Part shown: in pieces, positions 42,329 to 51,798 of the stretch | Numbering within the stretch: the stretch's first letter is position 1 | Layout: every line of letters begins with the position of its first letter | Assembly (NCBI RefSeq): GCF_017357225.1 | Contig: NZ_CP071606.1 | Span: 124,001 to 188,000, forward strand | From: Rhizobium binae | GTDB lineage: Bacteria > Pseudomonadota > Alphaproteobacteria > Rhizobiales > Rhizobiaceae | Length of the DNA: 64,000 bases | Direction: 5' to 3' | Translations under genes and position numbers: made by a program | Notes under the pieces: model-generated | What the model saw: the letters and a program-made list of their open reading frames with translations, nothing else | Database searches by the model: none | What the model was told of the DNA's origin: nothing

Positions 42329-43570
42329 TCAAGAGCTGAGGCTGATCGATTCATCTTGATAAAGATACGAGCCCCGAGGCGCATCGGCGACGATGTGTTT
42401 TTCACCGATCTCATTGATTGACGTGACCCCGAGTAACGCCATGTTCCGATGGAGTTCAGTCTTCAAAATCTCTGCCGCCTTTACGACGCCGTTCCGGCCG
42501 GCCACTGAAGCGGCGTAAAGGAACGGTCTTCCGACAAAGATGAAATCGGCACCCAGCGCTAAAGCTTTGATGATGTCGGTGCCACGCCTGAAGCTGCCGT
42601 CGATCATGACCGGGATGCGGCCATCTATACGCTCGGCGACATCGGGAAGAGCTCTAAGCGGTGCCATGGCGCCATCGAGCTGGCGTCCTCCGTGATTGGA
42701 AACAATGACCGCGTCCGCGCCCAAATTAGCGGCATGATCTGCATCGTCGGGATGAAGTATGCCTTTGACGACCAGATGACCTTTCCAACGTTCACGAATT
42801 TGCTCCAGATGCGACCAATTCAAATGGTCCTTGCGCCCGAAATCGCGCATGACGTTCGAGGCGATGATCGGCGCACCGCGTGTCGCGTAGGAATTCTCGA
42901 AATGGGGAATGCCATGTCGCGCGATGGTGCGAAGGAAGGTCCCCAGGGTCCAGTGCGGATGCGAAACGCCCTGCCATGCCAACCGCAAGCTGGGGCGCAA
43001 CGGAGTCGAGAAGCCGGAGCGAATATTGTTCTCCCGGTTTGCCAGCGCGGCTGTGTCGACGGTCAGAACGAGCGTTCCGAAACCGGCATTGGCGACGCGA
43101 TCGACAAGCGCCGCTATGCGGTCGGGCTCGCCCGGCAGGTAGGCCTGGAACCAGCTTTTCGGCGCCGTGGCGACGACATCTTCAAGCCGGGTCAAGGACG
43201 ACCCGCTCATGATCATCGGGATACCAGTTTCTTCCGCACCTTTTGCCAGGACGATATCACCCCGATAGGCCATCAGGGCACTGATCCCCATTGGAGCGAT
43301 ACCGAACGGAGCTTCATAGGCCTGGCCGAGCAAGATTGTCTTCATACTCCTGCCGGAGACATCCCTAAGCACGCGCGTCCGGAAGGAATAAGCATCGAAC
43401 GCTTCGGCGTTTCGCTTCAAGGAGGCGTTCGTTTCGCTGGCGCCAGCGATGTAACCGTAAAGCGGTTTGGGGAGATGCCTGCGTGCATGAACCTCAAAGT
43501 CATCAAGAGCGAGAATGTTCTGCAGCAAGCGTGTTGAACGGCGTGATCTGCTCACGTCTGATGTCGTCAT
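42329..43570 (-). CDS. FMN-dependent 2-hydroxy-acid oxidase/dehydrogenase (LldD-like)
   Basis: 413 aa alpha-hydroxy-acid oxidising TIM barrel: YGYIAGASETNASLKRN, FGIAPMGISALMAYRGD, the Arg/His active-site stretch VIVSNHGGRQLDGA, and the FMN phosphate site DGSFRRGTDIIKALALGAD. It oxidises L-lactate, mandelate or similar acids. The start at 43570 (MTTSDVSRS) avoids the long tctA-overlapping extension. It follows tctA by 56 bp on the same strand, so the imported acid may be its substrate. Confidence 0.9.
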   Translation of the reverse strand: MTTSDVSRSRRSTRLLQNILALDDFEVHARRHLPKPLYGYIAGASETNASLKRNAEAFDAYSFRTRVLRDVSGRSMKTILLGQAYEAPFGIAPMGISALMAYRGDIVLAKGAEETGIPMIMSGSSLTRLEDVVATAPKSWFQAYLPGEPDRIAALVDRVANAGFGTLVLTVDTAALANRENNIRSGFSTPLRPSLRLAWQGVSHPHWTLGTFLRTIARHGIPHFENSYATRGAPIIASNVMRDFGRKDHLNWSHLEQIRERWKGHLVVKGILHPDDADHAANLGADAVIVSNHGGRQLDGAMAPLRALPDVAERIDGRIPVMIDGSFRRGTDIIKALALGADFIFVGRPFLYAASVAGRNGVVKAAEILKTELHRNMALLGVTSINEIGEKHIVADAPRGSYLYQDESISLSS

Positions 43571-43626
43571 GGTAAACTCGCGTCCTTGCATGACGCTCCG
43601 CAAGGTACTTGCGGAGCGTGGAGTTG

Positions 43627-45135
43627 TCAGTCTTCGCCGGCTTCGAACGCTTCCTTGCGGCTTTTCCGGATAGCCGGAAGAATGAGCGTCAAAAGCATGC
43701 CGGCTGTCACGAGCAGAAGCACAGCACTGATCGGCCGCTCGAAAAACACCAGCGGATCGCCTTGGGAAAGGAGCAAGGCGCGGCGCAGATTGGTTTCGAG
43801 CAAAGGACCGAGGACGAAGCCGAGGAGCAGGGGACCTGCTTCGCATTTCGCCTTTCGTAAGACATATCCGAGGACGCCGAACAGGATTACCAAGGCGACG
43901 TCGAAGCCGCGGTTGTTGACGCTGTAGACGCCGATGCAGCAAAATAGCAGGATCGCCGGATAAAGCAGACGGTACGGTACCTTCAGCAGGCGGACCCAGA
44001 TGCCGATCAGCGGCAGGTTGATCACCAGCAGCATTGCGTTTCCGAGCCACATCGAAGCGATGAGACCCCAAAAGAGCTCGGGCTGGTTGTGAATGACAGA
44101 AGGTCCCGGCGTGATGCCGTGGATCGTCATAGCGCCAAGCATCATGGCCATGATCGAGTTCGACGGAATGCCAAGCGTCAGAAGCGGAATGAACGAAGCC
44201 TGTGCTCCGGCATTGTTTGCCGATTCCGGTCCAGCAACGCCGGCGATTGCGCCGTGCCCGAACTTCTCCGGCGTCCGCGATATTTTCTTTTCGACGGAAT
44301 AGGCACTGAAGGCGCTAAGCGTCGCACCGCCGCCTGGCAACACGCCAAGGATGGTTCCAACCGCCGTACCGCGAAGCACGGCACCCCAGCTCTCCTTGAA
44401 CTCCTGTGTCGTCGGCCACAGACGGCCGATCGTGCTCTGCAGAACGCCGCGGGTCTCCTTGAATTCCAGATTGCTGGCGATTTCAGCGACGCCGAACAGG
44501 CCGACGGCGATGACGACGAAGTCGATACCGTCATAGAGCTCCGTCGAACCAAACGTAAGCCGGGTCGCGCCGCTACTGACGTCGATGCCCACCATGCCAA
44601 GCACCAGCCCAAGGCAAACCATGCCGATCGCCTTGATAACGGAGCCGTGGGCGAGGATCGTTGCGGCCAGGAGGCCGAAGATACAAAGAGAGACATATTC
44701 GGCCGGCCCGAAGGAGAGGGCAAAGGACGAAAGAGTAGGACCTGCTACCGCAAGGCCGACGGTCGCCACGGTGCCAGCAAAGAAAGATCCGAGCGCAGCA
44801 ATAGCAAGCGCCGCGCCCGCGCGCCCTTTTCGGGCCATCTGATAGCCATCGATGGCCGTCACCACCGCAGATGCTTCACCGGGGAGGTTGACCAGAATTG
44901 CGGTGGTCGACCCGCCATACTGGGCGCCGTAGAAAATGCCCGACAGCATGATCAGGGCCGCAAGTGGCGGCAGGAAGAACGTCACCGGCAACAGGATTGC
45001 GACGGTTGCTGTCGGGCCGATACCCGGCAGAACGCCGATCAACGTGCCGAGCAACGCCCCGATAAAACAGAACAGGAGATTTGTCGGCGTGAGTGCTTCG
45101 GAGAAACCGAGCACGAGGAAGTGGAGAAAATCCAT
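43627..45135 (-). CDS. tctA: Tripartite tricarboxylate transporter, large permease TctA
   Basis: 502 aa, about 12 spans. TctA motifs are LPGIGPTATVAILLPVTFF, then SGIFYGAQYGGSTTAILVNL, then PGEASAVVTAIDGYQMAR, and TLGIPSNSIMAMMLGAMTIHG. It forms the transport channel in the inner membrane with TctB, taking ligand from TctC. Order on the minus strand is tctC-tctB-tctA. Confidence 0.95.
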   Translation of the reverse strand: MDFLHFLVLGFSEALTPTNLLFCFIGALLGTLIGVLPGIGPTATVAILLPVTFFLPPLAALIMLSGIFYGAQYGGSTTAILVNLPGEASAVVTAIDGYQMARKGRAGAALAIAALGSFFAGTVATVGLAVAGPTLSSFALSFGPAEYVSLCIFGLLAATILAHGSVIKAIGMVCLGLVLGMVGIDVSSGATRLTFGSTELYDGIDFVVIAVGLFGVAEIASNLEFKETRGVLQSTIGRLWPTTQEFKESWGAVLRGTAVGTILGVLPGGGATLSAFSAYSVEKKISRTPEKFGHGAIAGVAGPESANNAGAQASFIPLLTLGIPSNSIMAMMLGAMTIHGITPGPSVIHNQPELFWGLIASMWLGNAMLLVINLPLIGIWVRLLKVPYRLLYPAILLFCCIGVYSVNNRGFDVALVILFGVLGYVLRKAKCEAGPLLLGFVLGPLLETNLRRALLLSQGDPLVFFERPISAVLLLVTAGMLLTLILPAIRKSRKEAFEAGED

Positions 45136-45156
45136 TTGAGTTCCTTCCTGACGTTG

Positions 45157-45615
45157 TCAGAACGGCAGGATCGGCATCTGTACGCCGAGGCCATAGATGA
45201 AGACGAGCGCGCCGAAGGCGGTCAGGATCAGGCTGGAGATGACGATCTCTTTCCACCGGGACTCCTGGTCAGCCAGGCTACCGATGACGAGAAGCCAGAT
45301 CGTCGCAATGATGAAGCCTAGCGCTTCCGCCATGAAAGCAAAACCACCGATCGCCACAACGAGAATGATAAGCGGCTTAATGTTCGTCTCACCAATTGCC
45401 TCATAGAACTTGCCTATCGCCTTGATCAGCACAAATCCGCCGATCACGATCAGCAGTCCGCAGATAACGTCTGGGAGATATCCGGGTCCCATCATCGCCG
45501 CCGAACCGAAGGTTAGGTCGCGCCCGGCCCAAAGGCCGAGCGCTCCCAGTCCAATCATCAAGGCCCCTGCGAGAATATCGGGATAATCCCTCTTCCTCAT
45601 ATCGGAGCTTGCCAT
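45157..45615 (-). CDS. tctB: Tripartite tricarboxylate transporter, small subunit TctB
   Basis: 152 aa with four membrane spans and the usual GLWAGRDLTFGSAAMMGPGYLP motif. Its ATG overlaps the tctC stop by one base. It partners TctA. Confidence 0.92.
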   Translation of the reverse strand: MASSDMRKRDYPDILAGALMIGLGALGLWAGRDLTFGSAAMMGPGYLPDVICGLLIVIGGFVLIKAIGKFYEAIGETNIKPLIILVVAIGGFAFMAEALGFIIATIWLLVIGSLADQESRWKEIVISSLILTAFGALVFIYGLGVQMPILPF

Positions 45616-46574
45616 CACTGAACCCACGGAGTTTCGTTCCAGATCTTCTGGAAGCGGGCGAGTCGATCAGGCATCTGCTTTTCCCAGTCTGGGCCAGACA
45701 GATAGGCGAGCGGCAGAGCAAGCTGCTTGGCCTGCTTCTGGAATTCCGGGCTGTCGATGACGCGCTTCATTGCTTCGGAGAATTTCTTGGTGATCTCGTC
45801 TGGGACACCGGCTGGCGCGGCAACGCCACGCTCCGAACTCATTTCGACGTCGAAGCCCTGCTCCTTGGCTGTCGGCACATCGGGAAGCTGCGGCGAACGT
45901 TCCGCCCCGAAGGTGGCAAGCATGCGCAGCCCGGTGCTTTCCGTACCAGCGAATTCGCTGACATTCAGCCCGCCGCCCGAAATCTGCGAGCCGAGAATGG
46001 CCGTGCGCGTTTCACCAGCGCCGCCGAACGGAACGTGGGTGAACTTCGCGCCTGTAGCAGCGCCGAGCAGGATGATGGCCAGATGGTCGTCTGTGCCGAC
46101 GCCGGAAGAGCCAAACGATACGGAACCCGGCTTTGCCTTGGCGGCTTCGACGAAATCCTTCAGCGTCTTGAAGTCGGAACCCGATGGGACAACGACTGCC
46201 GCCGGGTCATCGACGATGCGCGCGATCGGCTTGATGGTTTTCGGGTCGTAGCCGAGTTTGCGCTGCACCTGCATGGAGAGATACCCAGGCGTATTGATGT
46301 AGGAGAAGGTGTAGCCGTCGGGCTTTGCCTTCGACAGCGCGGTATAGGCGATTTCGCCCGATGCACCAGGACGGTTTTCGATGACGATATCGGCGCCAAG
46401 TTCCTTTTCAAGCAGCGGCTCTATGGCACGGGCCATGACGTCGGTGCTGCCGCCCGGCGCGAACGCGACGATCATCTGGATCGGACGGTCGTTTGGCCAC
46501 TCGGCATGGGCGTAGGACGCCGATATGGCAAGTGCCGCAAAGGCAAACGCGAGCTTGATATGGGTGTTCTGCAT
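45615..46574 (-). CDS. tctC: Tripartite tricarboxylate transporter, binding protein TctC
   Basis: 319 aa with a signal peptide (FAFAALAISASYAHA) and the Bug/TctC fold: WPNDRPIQMIVAFAPGGSTDVMAR, ENRPGASGEIAYTALSKAKPDG, and VPFGGAGETRTAILGSQ. It captures a carboxylate in the periplasm; the ligand is not predictable. The start at 46574 has GAGGAGG upstream. Confidence 0.94.
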   Translation of the reverse strand: MQNTHIKLAFAFAALAISASYAHAEWPNDRPIQMIVAFAPGGSTDVMARAIEPLLEKELGADIVIENRPGASGEIAYTALSKAKPDGYTFSYINTPGYLSMQVQRKLGYDPKTIKPIARIVDDPAAVVVPSGSDFKTLKDFVEAAKAKPGSVSFGSSGVGTDDHLAIILLGAATGAKFTHVPFGGAGETRTAILGSQISGGGLNVSEFAGTESTGLRMLATFGAERSPQLPDVPTAKEQGFDVEMSSERGVAAPAGVPDEITKKFSEAMKRVIDSPEFQKQAKQLALPLAYLSGPDWEKQMPDRLARFQKIWNETPWVQ

Positions 46575-46785
46575 ATTCAATCCTCCTCTGGATGGTGGCG
46601 ACCAAAATGGCAAAGGCGTAGCCTGTGCTCTTTTTGGCAAAGATGATGGGTTTTCGAGTGCTAACGGCGCATCGGCGAGTGCTCGCACGTCCCAGCGCTG
46701 TTCTTGTCTTGAGCAGCCTGGAGCCTAGCCCTGCATCGTTGCGCGCATTTCTACAAAGCCTCCAAGAGGCTTCGTTATCCCAGTG

Positions 46786-47796
46786 TCAGGTGCCCTGACC
46801 GGCAGCGACAGGTTCGAAGAACACGTCCTGCCACTTGCTCAGTTTCGATTTCAGTAGGCCTGCTTCAGTCATGAAGTCGGCAAAGCTCATTACGCCCTTG
46901 GGCTGGACACCCCATTCGCCCTTCACACTCTCAAGCATTTTCTGGATCTGCTCGGCGTTGAGAGACGATTTTTCCGACGCAAGGAAGATCTCAGCGGCTT
47001 CTTTCGGATTGTCACGGATAAAGCCATCAGCCTCTTCGATCGCTGCAACGATGGCCAGAGATGCATCCTTGCGATCGTCGATGAACTTTCCGGTGGTTGC
47101 GAGCAGCCCGCTTGTGACCTGCTGTCCGAGATAGTCGGAGAAGTTGAACAGCTTGTGGATCTTGGAATCCGCTTCCATCACGTCGCTGTAAGGATGAGGT
47201 GCAACATAGGCGCTGATGGTGCCACCGGCGAGAAGGGCGCTCGTCGCATCGGGATGCGGCAACTGCACCATCATCGTATCGAAGTGTCTTGCGTCTCCGA
47301 AAGCCTTCTTCGCGGCCATCCTGACGAGAAGGCCTTGCTGACCCGTCGTCGATGTCACGGCGATGCGGTCGCTGGATCCGAGATCCTTGAGATCCTTGAT
47401 CTCCGGTTTGTTCGTGTAGAAACCATTGTCGCCCGCAACAAGGGCCGCGAGCCCGCGGATCTTGATTGAGCTTTTTGTCTTTTCCGCAGCGATCAGCATG
47501 CCCGGAAGACCGTAGGCGCCGATATCGATCGTCCCGCTGATCAAAGCGTCATTGATGGCCGGTGCCCCGCTGATTTTCTTGATCTCGACGGTCGTGTTGA
47601 TGCCTTTTGCGGCCAACTGCTTGGAGAAGAAGCCCTTCTGGTCCGCGACCACGACAGGCAGATAGGCGTAACCATACTGGATCGCGATCGAGATCGGCTT
47701 TTCTTCGGCACCTCTCGAGACGGTAGCGGAAACTGTGAAGATCGACAGTGCGGCGATCGCGGCCAAGGCGGCGCGTCGGCGAAGTTTCTGTTGCAT
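46786..47796 (-). CDS. ABC substrate-binding protein, NitT/TauT (SsuA/TauA) type
   Basis: 336 aa: signal peptide (LAAIAALSIFTVSATVSRG), then an NMT1-like two-lobed domain with IQYGYAYLPVVVADQKGFF and VQLPHPDATSALLAGG. It is a paralogue of the gene at 50785; a cognate ATPase and permease are found only there (51798-53502), so both proteins may serve one transporter. A 15-bp motif at 47820-47834 in its upstream region is repeated before the other copy, suggesting shared IclR control. It may be transcribed with tctCBA, 211 bp downstream. Confidence 0.88.
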   Translation of the reverse strand: MQQKLRRRAALAAIAALSIFTVSATVSRGAEEKPISIAIQYGYAYLPVVVADQKGFFSKQLAAKGINTTVEIKKISGAPAINDALISGTIDIGAYGLPGMLIAAEKTKSSIKIRGLAALVAGDNGFYTNKPEIKDLKDLGSSDRIAVTSTTGQQGLLVRMAAKKAFGDARHFDTMMVQLPHPDATSALLAGGTISAYVAPHPYSDVMEADSKIHKLFNFSDYLGQQVTSGLLATTGKFIDDRKDASLAIVAAIEEADGFIRDNPKEAAEIFLASEKSSLNAEQIQKMLESVKGEWGVQPKGVMSFADFMTEAGLLKSKLSKWQDVFFEPVAAGQGT

Positions 47797-47819
47797 ACTT
47801 CCTCCCGAAGTGCTTTTTG

Positions 47820-47834
47820 AAACGGCGTTGCAAA
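47820..47834. promoter_or_regulatory. Probable IclR operator, copy 1
   Basis: AAACGGCGTTGCAAA in the divergent region between the binding protein (46786, minus) and amidohydrolase (47925, plus). The identical 15-mer occurs reversed at 50664-50678, after the IclR gene. Confidence 0.65.
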
Positions 47835-47924
47835 AATAATGAGATCATCTCGGCTGCACTGTCAACCGCGTTTTTAAAAATCAGTGCCGATTGCTGCAGC
47901 TGCTAACAAATTCGAGGAGGATCG

Positions 47925-48974
47925 ATGGCTGTAAGTTCGCCCCATATTGCCGTGCGCGAAGACTGGTTGGCTCTGGAACAGGAGGAAGCTCTTTTCCCCG
48001 GGATGCCGATCGTGGACCCGCATCATCACCTGTGGGACCGCCCTGGCCATCGGCACCTGTTCGATGAACTGCTTGCCGACGCCCGCCAGGGCCATCGCAT
48101 CCAGGCGACGGTCTTCGTGCAAAGCAGGTCGATGTATAATATCGATCAGGCGGATGATCTGCTCAAACCTGTTGGCGAGGTTGAGTTCGCAAACGGCGTG
48201 GCGGCGCGGTCGGCCTCCGGTCTCTACGGATCTTTCAGGGCCTGCGCGGGGATCGTAGGGTCCTGCGATCTGATGGCCGGTGACCGGATCGAAGCGGTTC
48301 TTGATCGCATGATGGGTGTCGGCGGAGGCCGCTTTCGTGGCATCCGCAACCAGACTGCCTGGCATGAGGATCCGGAAATTGCGACCAACCCCGTTCCTCC
48401 GGTGAGGGGCCTGCTGCTGAAAGCGGCATTTCGCGACGGCGCTCGCCGGCTCGGAGCACGCGGCCTCACGCTTGACGTGTGGGCCTATCATACCCAGCTC
48501 GAAGAGTTCGAGGACCTGGCACGCGCCTGCCCGGATACCACAATCATCCTTGACCACCTTGGTGGCCCGCTCGGTGCCGGGCCTTATAGAGGGCGGCGCG
48601 AGGAGGTGCTGGCCGATTGGCGCGCTTCCATGAAGAGGATCGCCGAGCTTCCCAATGTCTGCGTCAAGCTGGGCGGTCTTGCCATGGGGGCAGGCGGGTT
48701 TGATTTTCACCTTGCCGACCGGCCGCCGGCGTCCGATCTGCTTGCGGCCGCTTGGGACCCGTATATCTCTTTTGCGATCGAACGGTTCGGGACACAGCGC
48801 TGCATGTTCGAAAGCAATTTCCCGGTCGACAAGGGCATGGTTTCCTATCGGTCGCTTTGGAACGCCTTCAAGCGCCTGACCAAGGGTTTCAGTGCTTCGG
48901 AAAAACAGGATCTCTTCTTTTCCACAGCAGCCCGCGTCTACAATCTGGGCATCAAACCAGAGGGAGAGTTCTGA
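47925..48974 (+). CDS. Amidohydrolase family protein (COG3618-type)
   Basis: 349 aa TIM-barrel hydrolase: IVDPHHHLWDRPGHRHLFDE near residue 30 gives the metal HxH, ILDHLGGP the later His, and FESNFPVDKG the C-terminal acidic residue. Related enzymes act on lactones such as 2-pyrone-4,6-dicarboxylate or on sugar lactones. GAGGAGG precedes the ATG. Its stop overlaps the start of the SMP-30 gene, so they work together. Confidence 0.88.
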   Translation: MAVSSPHIAVREDWLALEQEEALFPGMPIVDPHHHLWDRPGHRHLFDELLADARQGHRIQATVFVQSRSMYNIDQADDLLKPVGEVEFANGVAARSASGLYGSFRACAGIVGSCDLMAGDRIEAVLDRMMGVGGGRFRGIRNQTAWHEDPEIATNPVPPVRGLLLKAAFRDGARRLGARGLTLDVWAYHTQLEEFEDLARACPDTTIILDHLGGPLGAGPYRGRREEVLADWRASMKRIAELPNVCVKLGGLAMGAGGFDFHLADRPPASDLLAAAWDPYISFAIERFGTQRCMFESNFPVDKGMVSYRSLWNAFKRLTKGFSASEKQDLFFSTAARVYNLGIKPEGEF

Positions 48975-49891
48975 TGTTCTTCGCACCCCCTCCGACGATC
49001 CAGATGGAAGTCTTCTCACGGATGCCCGACCGCTTCCGGCATCCGCGCAAGACGCGCTGGGCTGACGTGAACCGTTCCGGCATGGCCAGCGATTCCTTCC
49101 TCGAAGGCCCCTGCTTCGACGGCAATGGCAACCTTTATGTCACCGACATTCCGTTCGGTCGGATCTTCAAAATCACGCCTGCAGGAGATTGGGAGCTGGT
49201 CGCAGAATATGACGGCTGGCCGAATGGCATGAAATTTCACAGTGAAAGCAAGATCTACATCACCGACTACAAACGTGGCATCCTGCAGCTCGATGTCTGC
49301 ACGGGGGCGGTCTCGCCGGTTATTGAGGATTATTTTTCGGAGGGCTTCAAAGGCGTCAACGACCTCGTCTTTGCCGCCAATGGTGATCTCTATTTCACCG
49401 ATCAGGGCCAAAGCGGGCTACATTCGCCGACCGGCCGGGTTTTCCGCTGGTCTGCGGCGGGGAAGCTGGATTGTGTCCTGTCCGGCATCCCCAGTCCGAA
49501 CGGGATCGTGATTGCCAGGGACATGAGCTATCTGCTCGTCGCCGTAACCCGTGCTCAGCAGATCTGGCGGGCGCCGCTTCACGAAGGCGTTGCCACGAAG
49601 GTCGGGGTCTTCCTGCAATTGCATGGTGGTATGGGTGGGCCTGACGGGCTGGCGCTGTCGGAAGATGGGGAACTTTTCGTCGCCCATACCGGGTTCGGCT
49701 CGATATGGCATGTGTCGCGCGTAGGAGAGCCGCTGCATCGCATCCAGTCCTGCGCTGGGATTTCGACAACCAACATGGCCTTTGATCCGAATGATCGTCA
49801 CGTCATCTACCTCACTGAATCTCAGACAGGTAGTATCTTGCGGGCAAGGCTACCGGTTCGAGGCGAGGAATTGTGCATGGCCGGTGGCTAG
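48974..49891 (+). CDS. SMP-30/gluconolactonase family protein
   Basis: 305 aa six-bladed beta-propeller lactonase: EGPCFDGNGNLYVTDIPFGRIF opens blade one with the metal Glu, then GWPNGMKFHSESKIYITDYK, LVFAANGDLYFTDQGQSG, SPNGIVIARDMSYLLVA and GGPDGLALSEDGELFVAH. The typical Asn and Asp metal ligands are present. It opens a sugar-acid or other lactone in tandem with the amidohydrolase. Confidence 0.9.
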   Translation: MFFAPPPTIQMEVFSRMPDRFRHPRKTRWADVNRSGMASDSFLEGPCFDGNGNLYVTDIPFGRIFKITPAGDWELVAEYDGWPNGMKFHSESKIYITDYKRGILQLDVCTGAVSPVIEDYFSEGFKGVNDLVFAANGDLYFTDQGQSGLHSPTGRVFRWSAAGKLDCVLSGIPSPNGIVIARDMSYLLVAVTRAQQIWRAPLHEGVATKVGVFLQLHGGMGGPDGLALSEDGELFVAHTGFGSIWHVSRVGEPLHRIQSCAGISTTNMAFDPNDRHVIYLTESQTGSILRARLPVRGEELCMAGG

Positions 49892-49914
49892 GCTAACGAT
49901 GCACTGACAGGCTC

Positions 49915-50637
49915 ATGAGGAAGATGGTGATTATGGACGACGAGTACGAGCAGGGTTTGCCCAGGGTCAAAGGTGTGGCCTCCGCCGATCGGCTTCTTAC
50001 CGTGCTATCGGCGTTCCGACGGGGCGACGATGCGCTGGAGCTGACAGAGCTCGCCGAGCGGACAGGCCTGGTCAAAAGCACGATCATGCGCTTATGTGTT
50101 TCGCTCCAAAGTTTCGGTTTCATAGAGCGGATGCGGGACGGACGTTATCGTCTGGGAACCGAGATCGCCAGGCTGGGATCTGTTTACCTTCAATCCTTCG
50201 CCCTTGAGTCTGAAGTGATACCGGTCCTGGAGCGGCTTGTTGCAATATCGGGCGAGACCGCCTCGTTCTATATCCGTCGCGGCGACCAGCGCCTTTGCCT
50301 GTTCCGCCATGATTCGCCATCGCCGCTGCGCATGCATGTGCGGCCCGGAGACCTCAGACCCATGGATGCGTCTTCGATCGCGCAGGTCTTGCGCGCGTTC
50401 GAAGCAGGGGCTGAGAGCGGCAGAGGCGTTACTTTGCCCATCTATTCTAGTGGCGTGACGGATCCGCATGTCGCTTCGATGGCGGCCCCGGTGTTCGGAG
50501 CCGGGCAGCGCCTGTTGGGAGCGCTCGCGATCACGGGTCCGGCATCGCGGCTGACCGCCGAAAAGTCGGCACAAGTGGCTCAACAACTGCTTAGCCTTGC
50601 GAACGGGCTGACGAACTCGCTCGGAGGCGAATATTAA
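49915..50637 (+). CDS. IclR family transcriptional regulator
   Basis: 240 aa: winged helix N-terminus (LELTELAERTGLVKSTIMRLC) and IclR effector domain (YRLGTEIARLGSVYLQSFA, SFYIRRGDQRLCLFRHDSP). It follows the lactonase operon by 24 bp and precedes the ABC transporter. The motif AACGGCGTTGCA occurs before both binding-protein genes and is its likely operator; the ligand is probably the pathway substrate. Confidence 0.9.
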   Translation: MRKMVIMDDEYEQGLPRVKGVASADRLLTVLSAFRRGDDALELTELAERTGLVKSTIMRLCVSLQSFGFIERMRDGRYRLGTEIARLGSVYLQSFALESEVIPVLERLVAISGETASFYIRRGDQRLCLFRHDSPSPLRMHVRPGDLRPMDASSIAQVLRAFEAGAESGRGVTLPIYSSGVTDPHVASMAAPVFGAGQRLLGALAITGPASRLTAEKSAQVAQQLLSLANGLTNSLGGEY

Positions 50638-50641
50638 AAAT

Positions 50642-50678
50642 TGCAACGGCGTTGCATTTTGTATTTGCAACGCCGTTT
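50642..50678. promoter_or_regulatory. Probable IclR operators, copies 2 and 3
   Basis: The perfect 15-bp palindrome TGCAACGGCGTTGCA at 50642-50656 and, reversed, AAACGGCGTTGCAAA at 50678-50664. They lie between the IclR stop and the binding-protein gene at 50785. The core AACGGCGTTGCA is shared with 47820-47834. Confidence 0.7.
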
Positions 50679-50784
50679 CGAAATGCTAACAAAGTGCTGC
50701 TCATCGGGAGGATGGGTACGCGCTCATGAGTGTTGTGAACCCTCCGAGAGCCTTTAGCAGATGGCGAAACTCGTGGAGGAGTTC

Positions 50785-51798
50785 ATGATCAATCTGACAA
50801 GACGTCAATCTCTGGCTTTTGCGGGGATCGGCCTGCTGGCGGCCTCTGGAGCGCCTTTGATCGCGCGGTCGCAAGACAAGAAGACCATCAAAGTCGCTAC
50901 TCAGTACGGTACGAGCCATCTTGCGACGACTGTCGCGGAAAAGCTTTCGCTCTTCCAGAAGCATGCAGAGAGCAATGGGATCGCCGGAACGGAATTTCAG
51001 GTGCAGCGTGTCAGCGGATCGACGGTCATTAACGACGGTATTTTCAGTGGCAGTCTCGATATCGGTGCCTACGGTTCCACAGCTCTGGTTGCTGCCTGGG
51101 CCAAGACCAAAGGGTCGTTCGACCTCAAAGGGATGGTGGCGTGCAATGAAGCGGTATTGACGCTTTATACGAACGACCCATCGATCAAGTCGATCAAGGA
51201 TATCAAGCCGACGGACCGCATTGCAGTGACCGGTACGACGTCCCCTCAGGCCATCATGTTGCAGATGGCGGCCGAAAAGGCGTTTGGCAAAGGTGAGGCC
51301 AGGCGCTTCGACAAGCAGATGGTCCAGTTGCCGCATCCCGACGCAACGACTGCATTGATTACCGGAACCGGAGTTACCCTCTATTTCGCCGCACCGCCCT
51401 TCATCAGCACGCTTGAGGCATCAAAAAAATGCTTCAAAGTTCTCGACGGTGAGGATGTCATGGGAGGTCCTTATTCCGGTGCGCTTTATGCTGCAACCCA
51501 AATATTTGCTGACGCCAATCCAAAGGCGGTGACCGCGTTTGTGGGCGCGCTTAAGGAAGCCATGGATCTGATCCGGAATGATCCGGGCAAAACCGCCGAG
51601 ATCTATATGGCTGCGGAAAAAACGAATTTGCCCGCAGCCGAAGTCCAGGAAGCAATCAAAGGTCAGGTCTTCACCGTTGAGCCGCGCGGAATGCAAAGCT
51701 TCGCCGACTTTCTGGCGAGCACCGGTGCTATCAAGCAGGCCCCTGCCAGCTGGCGCGATATGTTCTTTGAGCCCGTCAGCAAGGGAAATGGTAGCTGA
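50785..51798 (+). CDS. ABC substrate-binding protein, NitT/TauT type
   Basis: 337 aa from MINLTRRQSLAFAGIG, whose RRQSLA resembles a Tat signal, followed by the NMT1-like fold (VATQYGTSHLATTVAEKL, VQLPHPDATTALITG). GGAGGAG precedes the ATG at 50785; a longer frame from 50761 is less likely. Its stop overlaps the ATPase start. Paralogue of the protein at 46786. Confidence 0.9.
   Translation: MINLTRRQSLAFAGIGLLAASGAPLIARSQDKKTIKVATQYGTSHLATTVAEKLSLFQKHAESNGIAGTEFQVQRVSGSTVINDGIFSGSLDIGAYGSTALVAAWAKTKGSFDLKGMVACNEAVLTLYTNDPSIKSIKDIKPTDRIAVTGTTSPQAIMLQMAAEKAFGKGEARRFDKQMVQLPHPDATTALITGTGVTLYFAAPPFISTLEASKKCFKVLDGEDVMGGPYSGALYAATQIFADANPKAVTAFVGALKEAMDLIRNDPGKTAEIYMAAEKTNLPAAEVQEAIKGQVFTVEPRGMQSFADFLASTGAIKQAPASWRDMFFEPVSKGNGS

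Noticed and set aside
44089..45321. 410-aa plus-strand ORF
   Set aside because: Antisense to tctA; the product is rich in Arg, Asp and Gln without domain character.
47874..49019. 381-aa minus-strand ORF
   Set aside because: Antisense to the amidohydrolase, which has complete metal-binding motifs.
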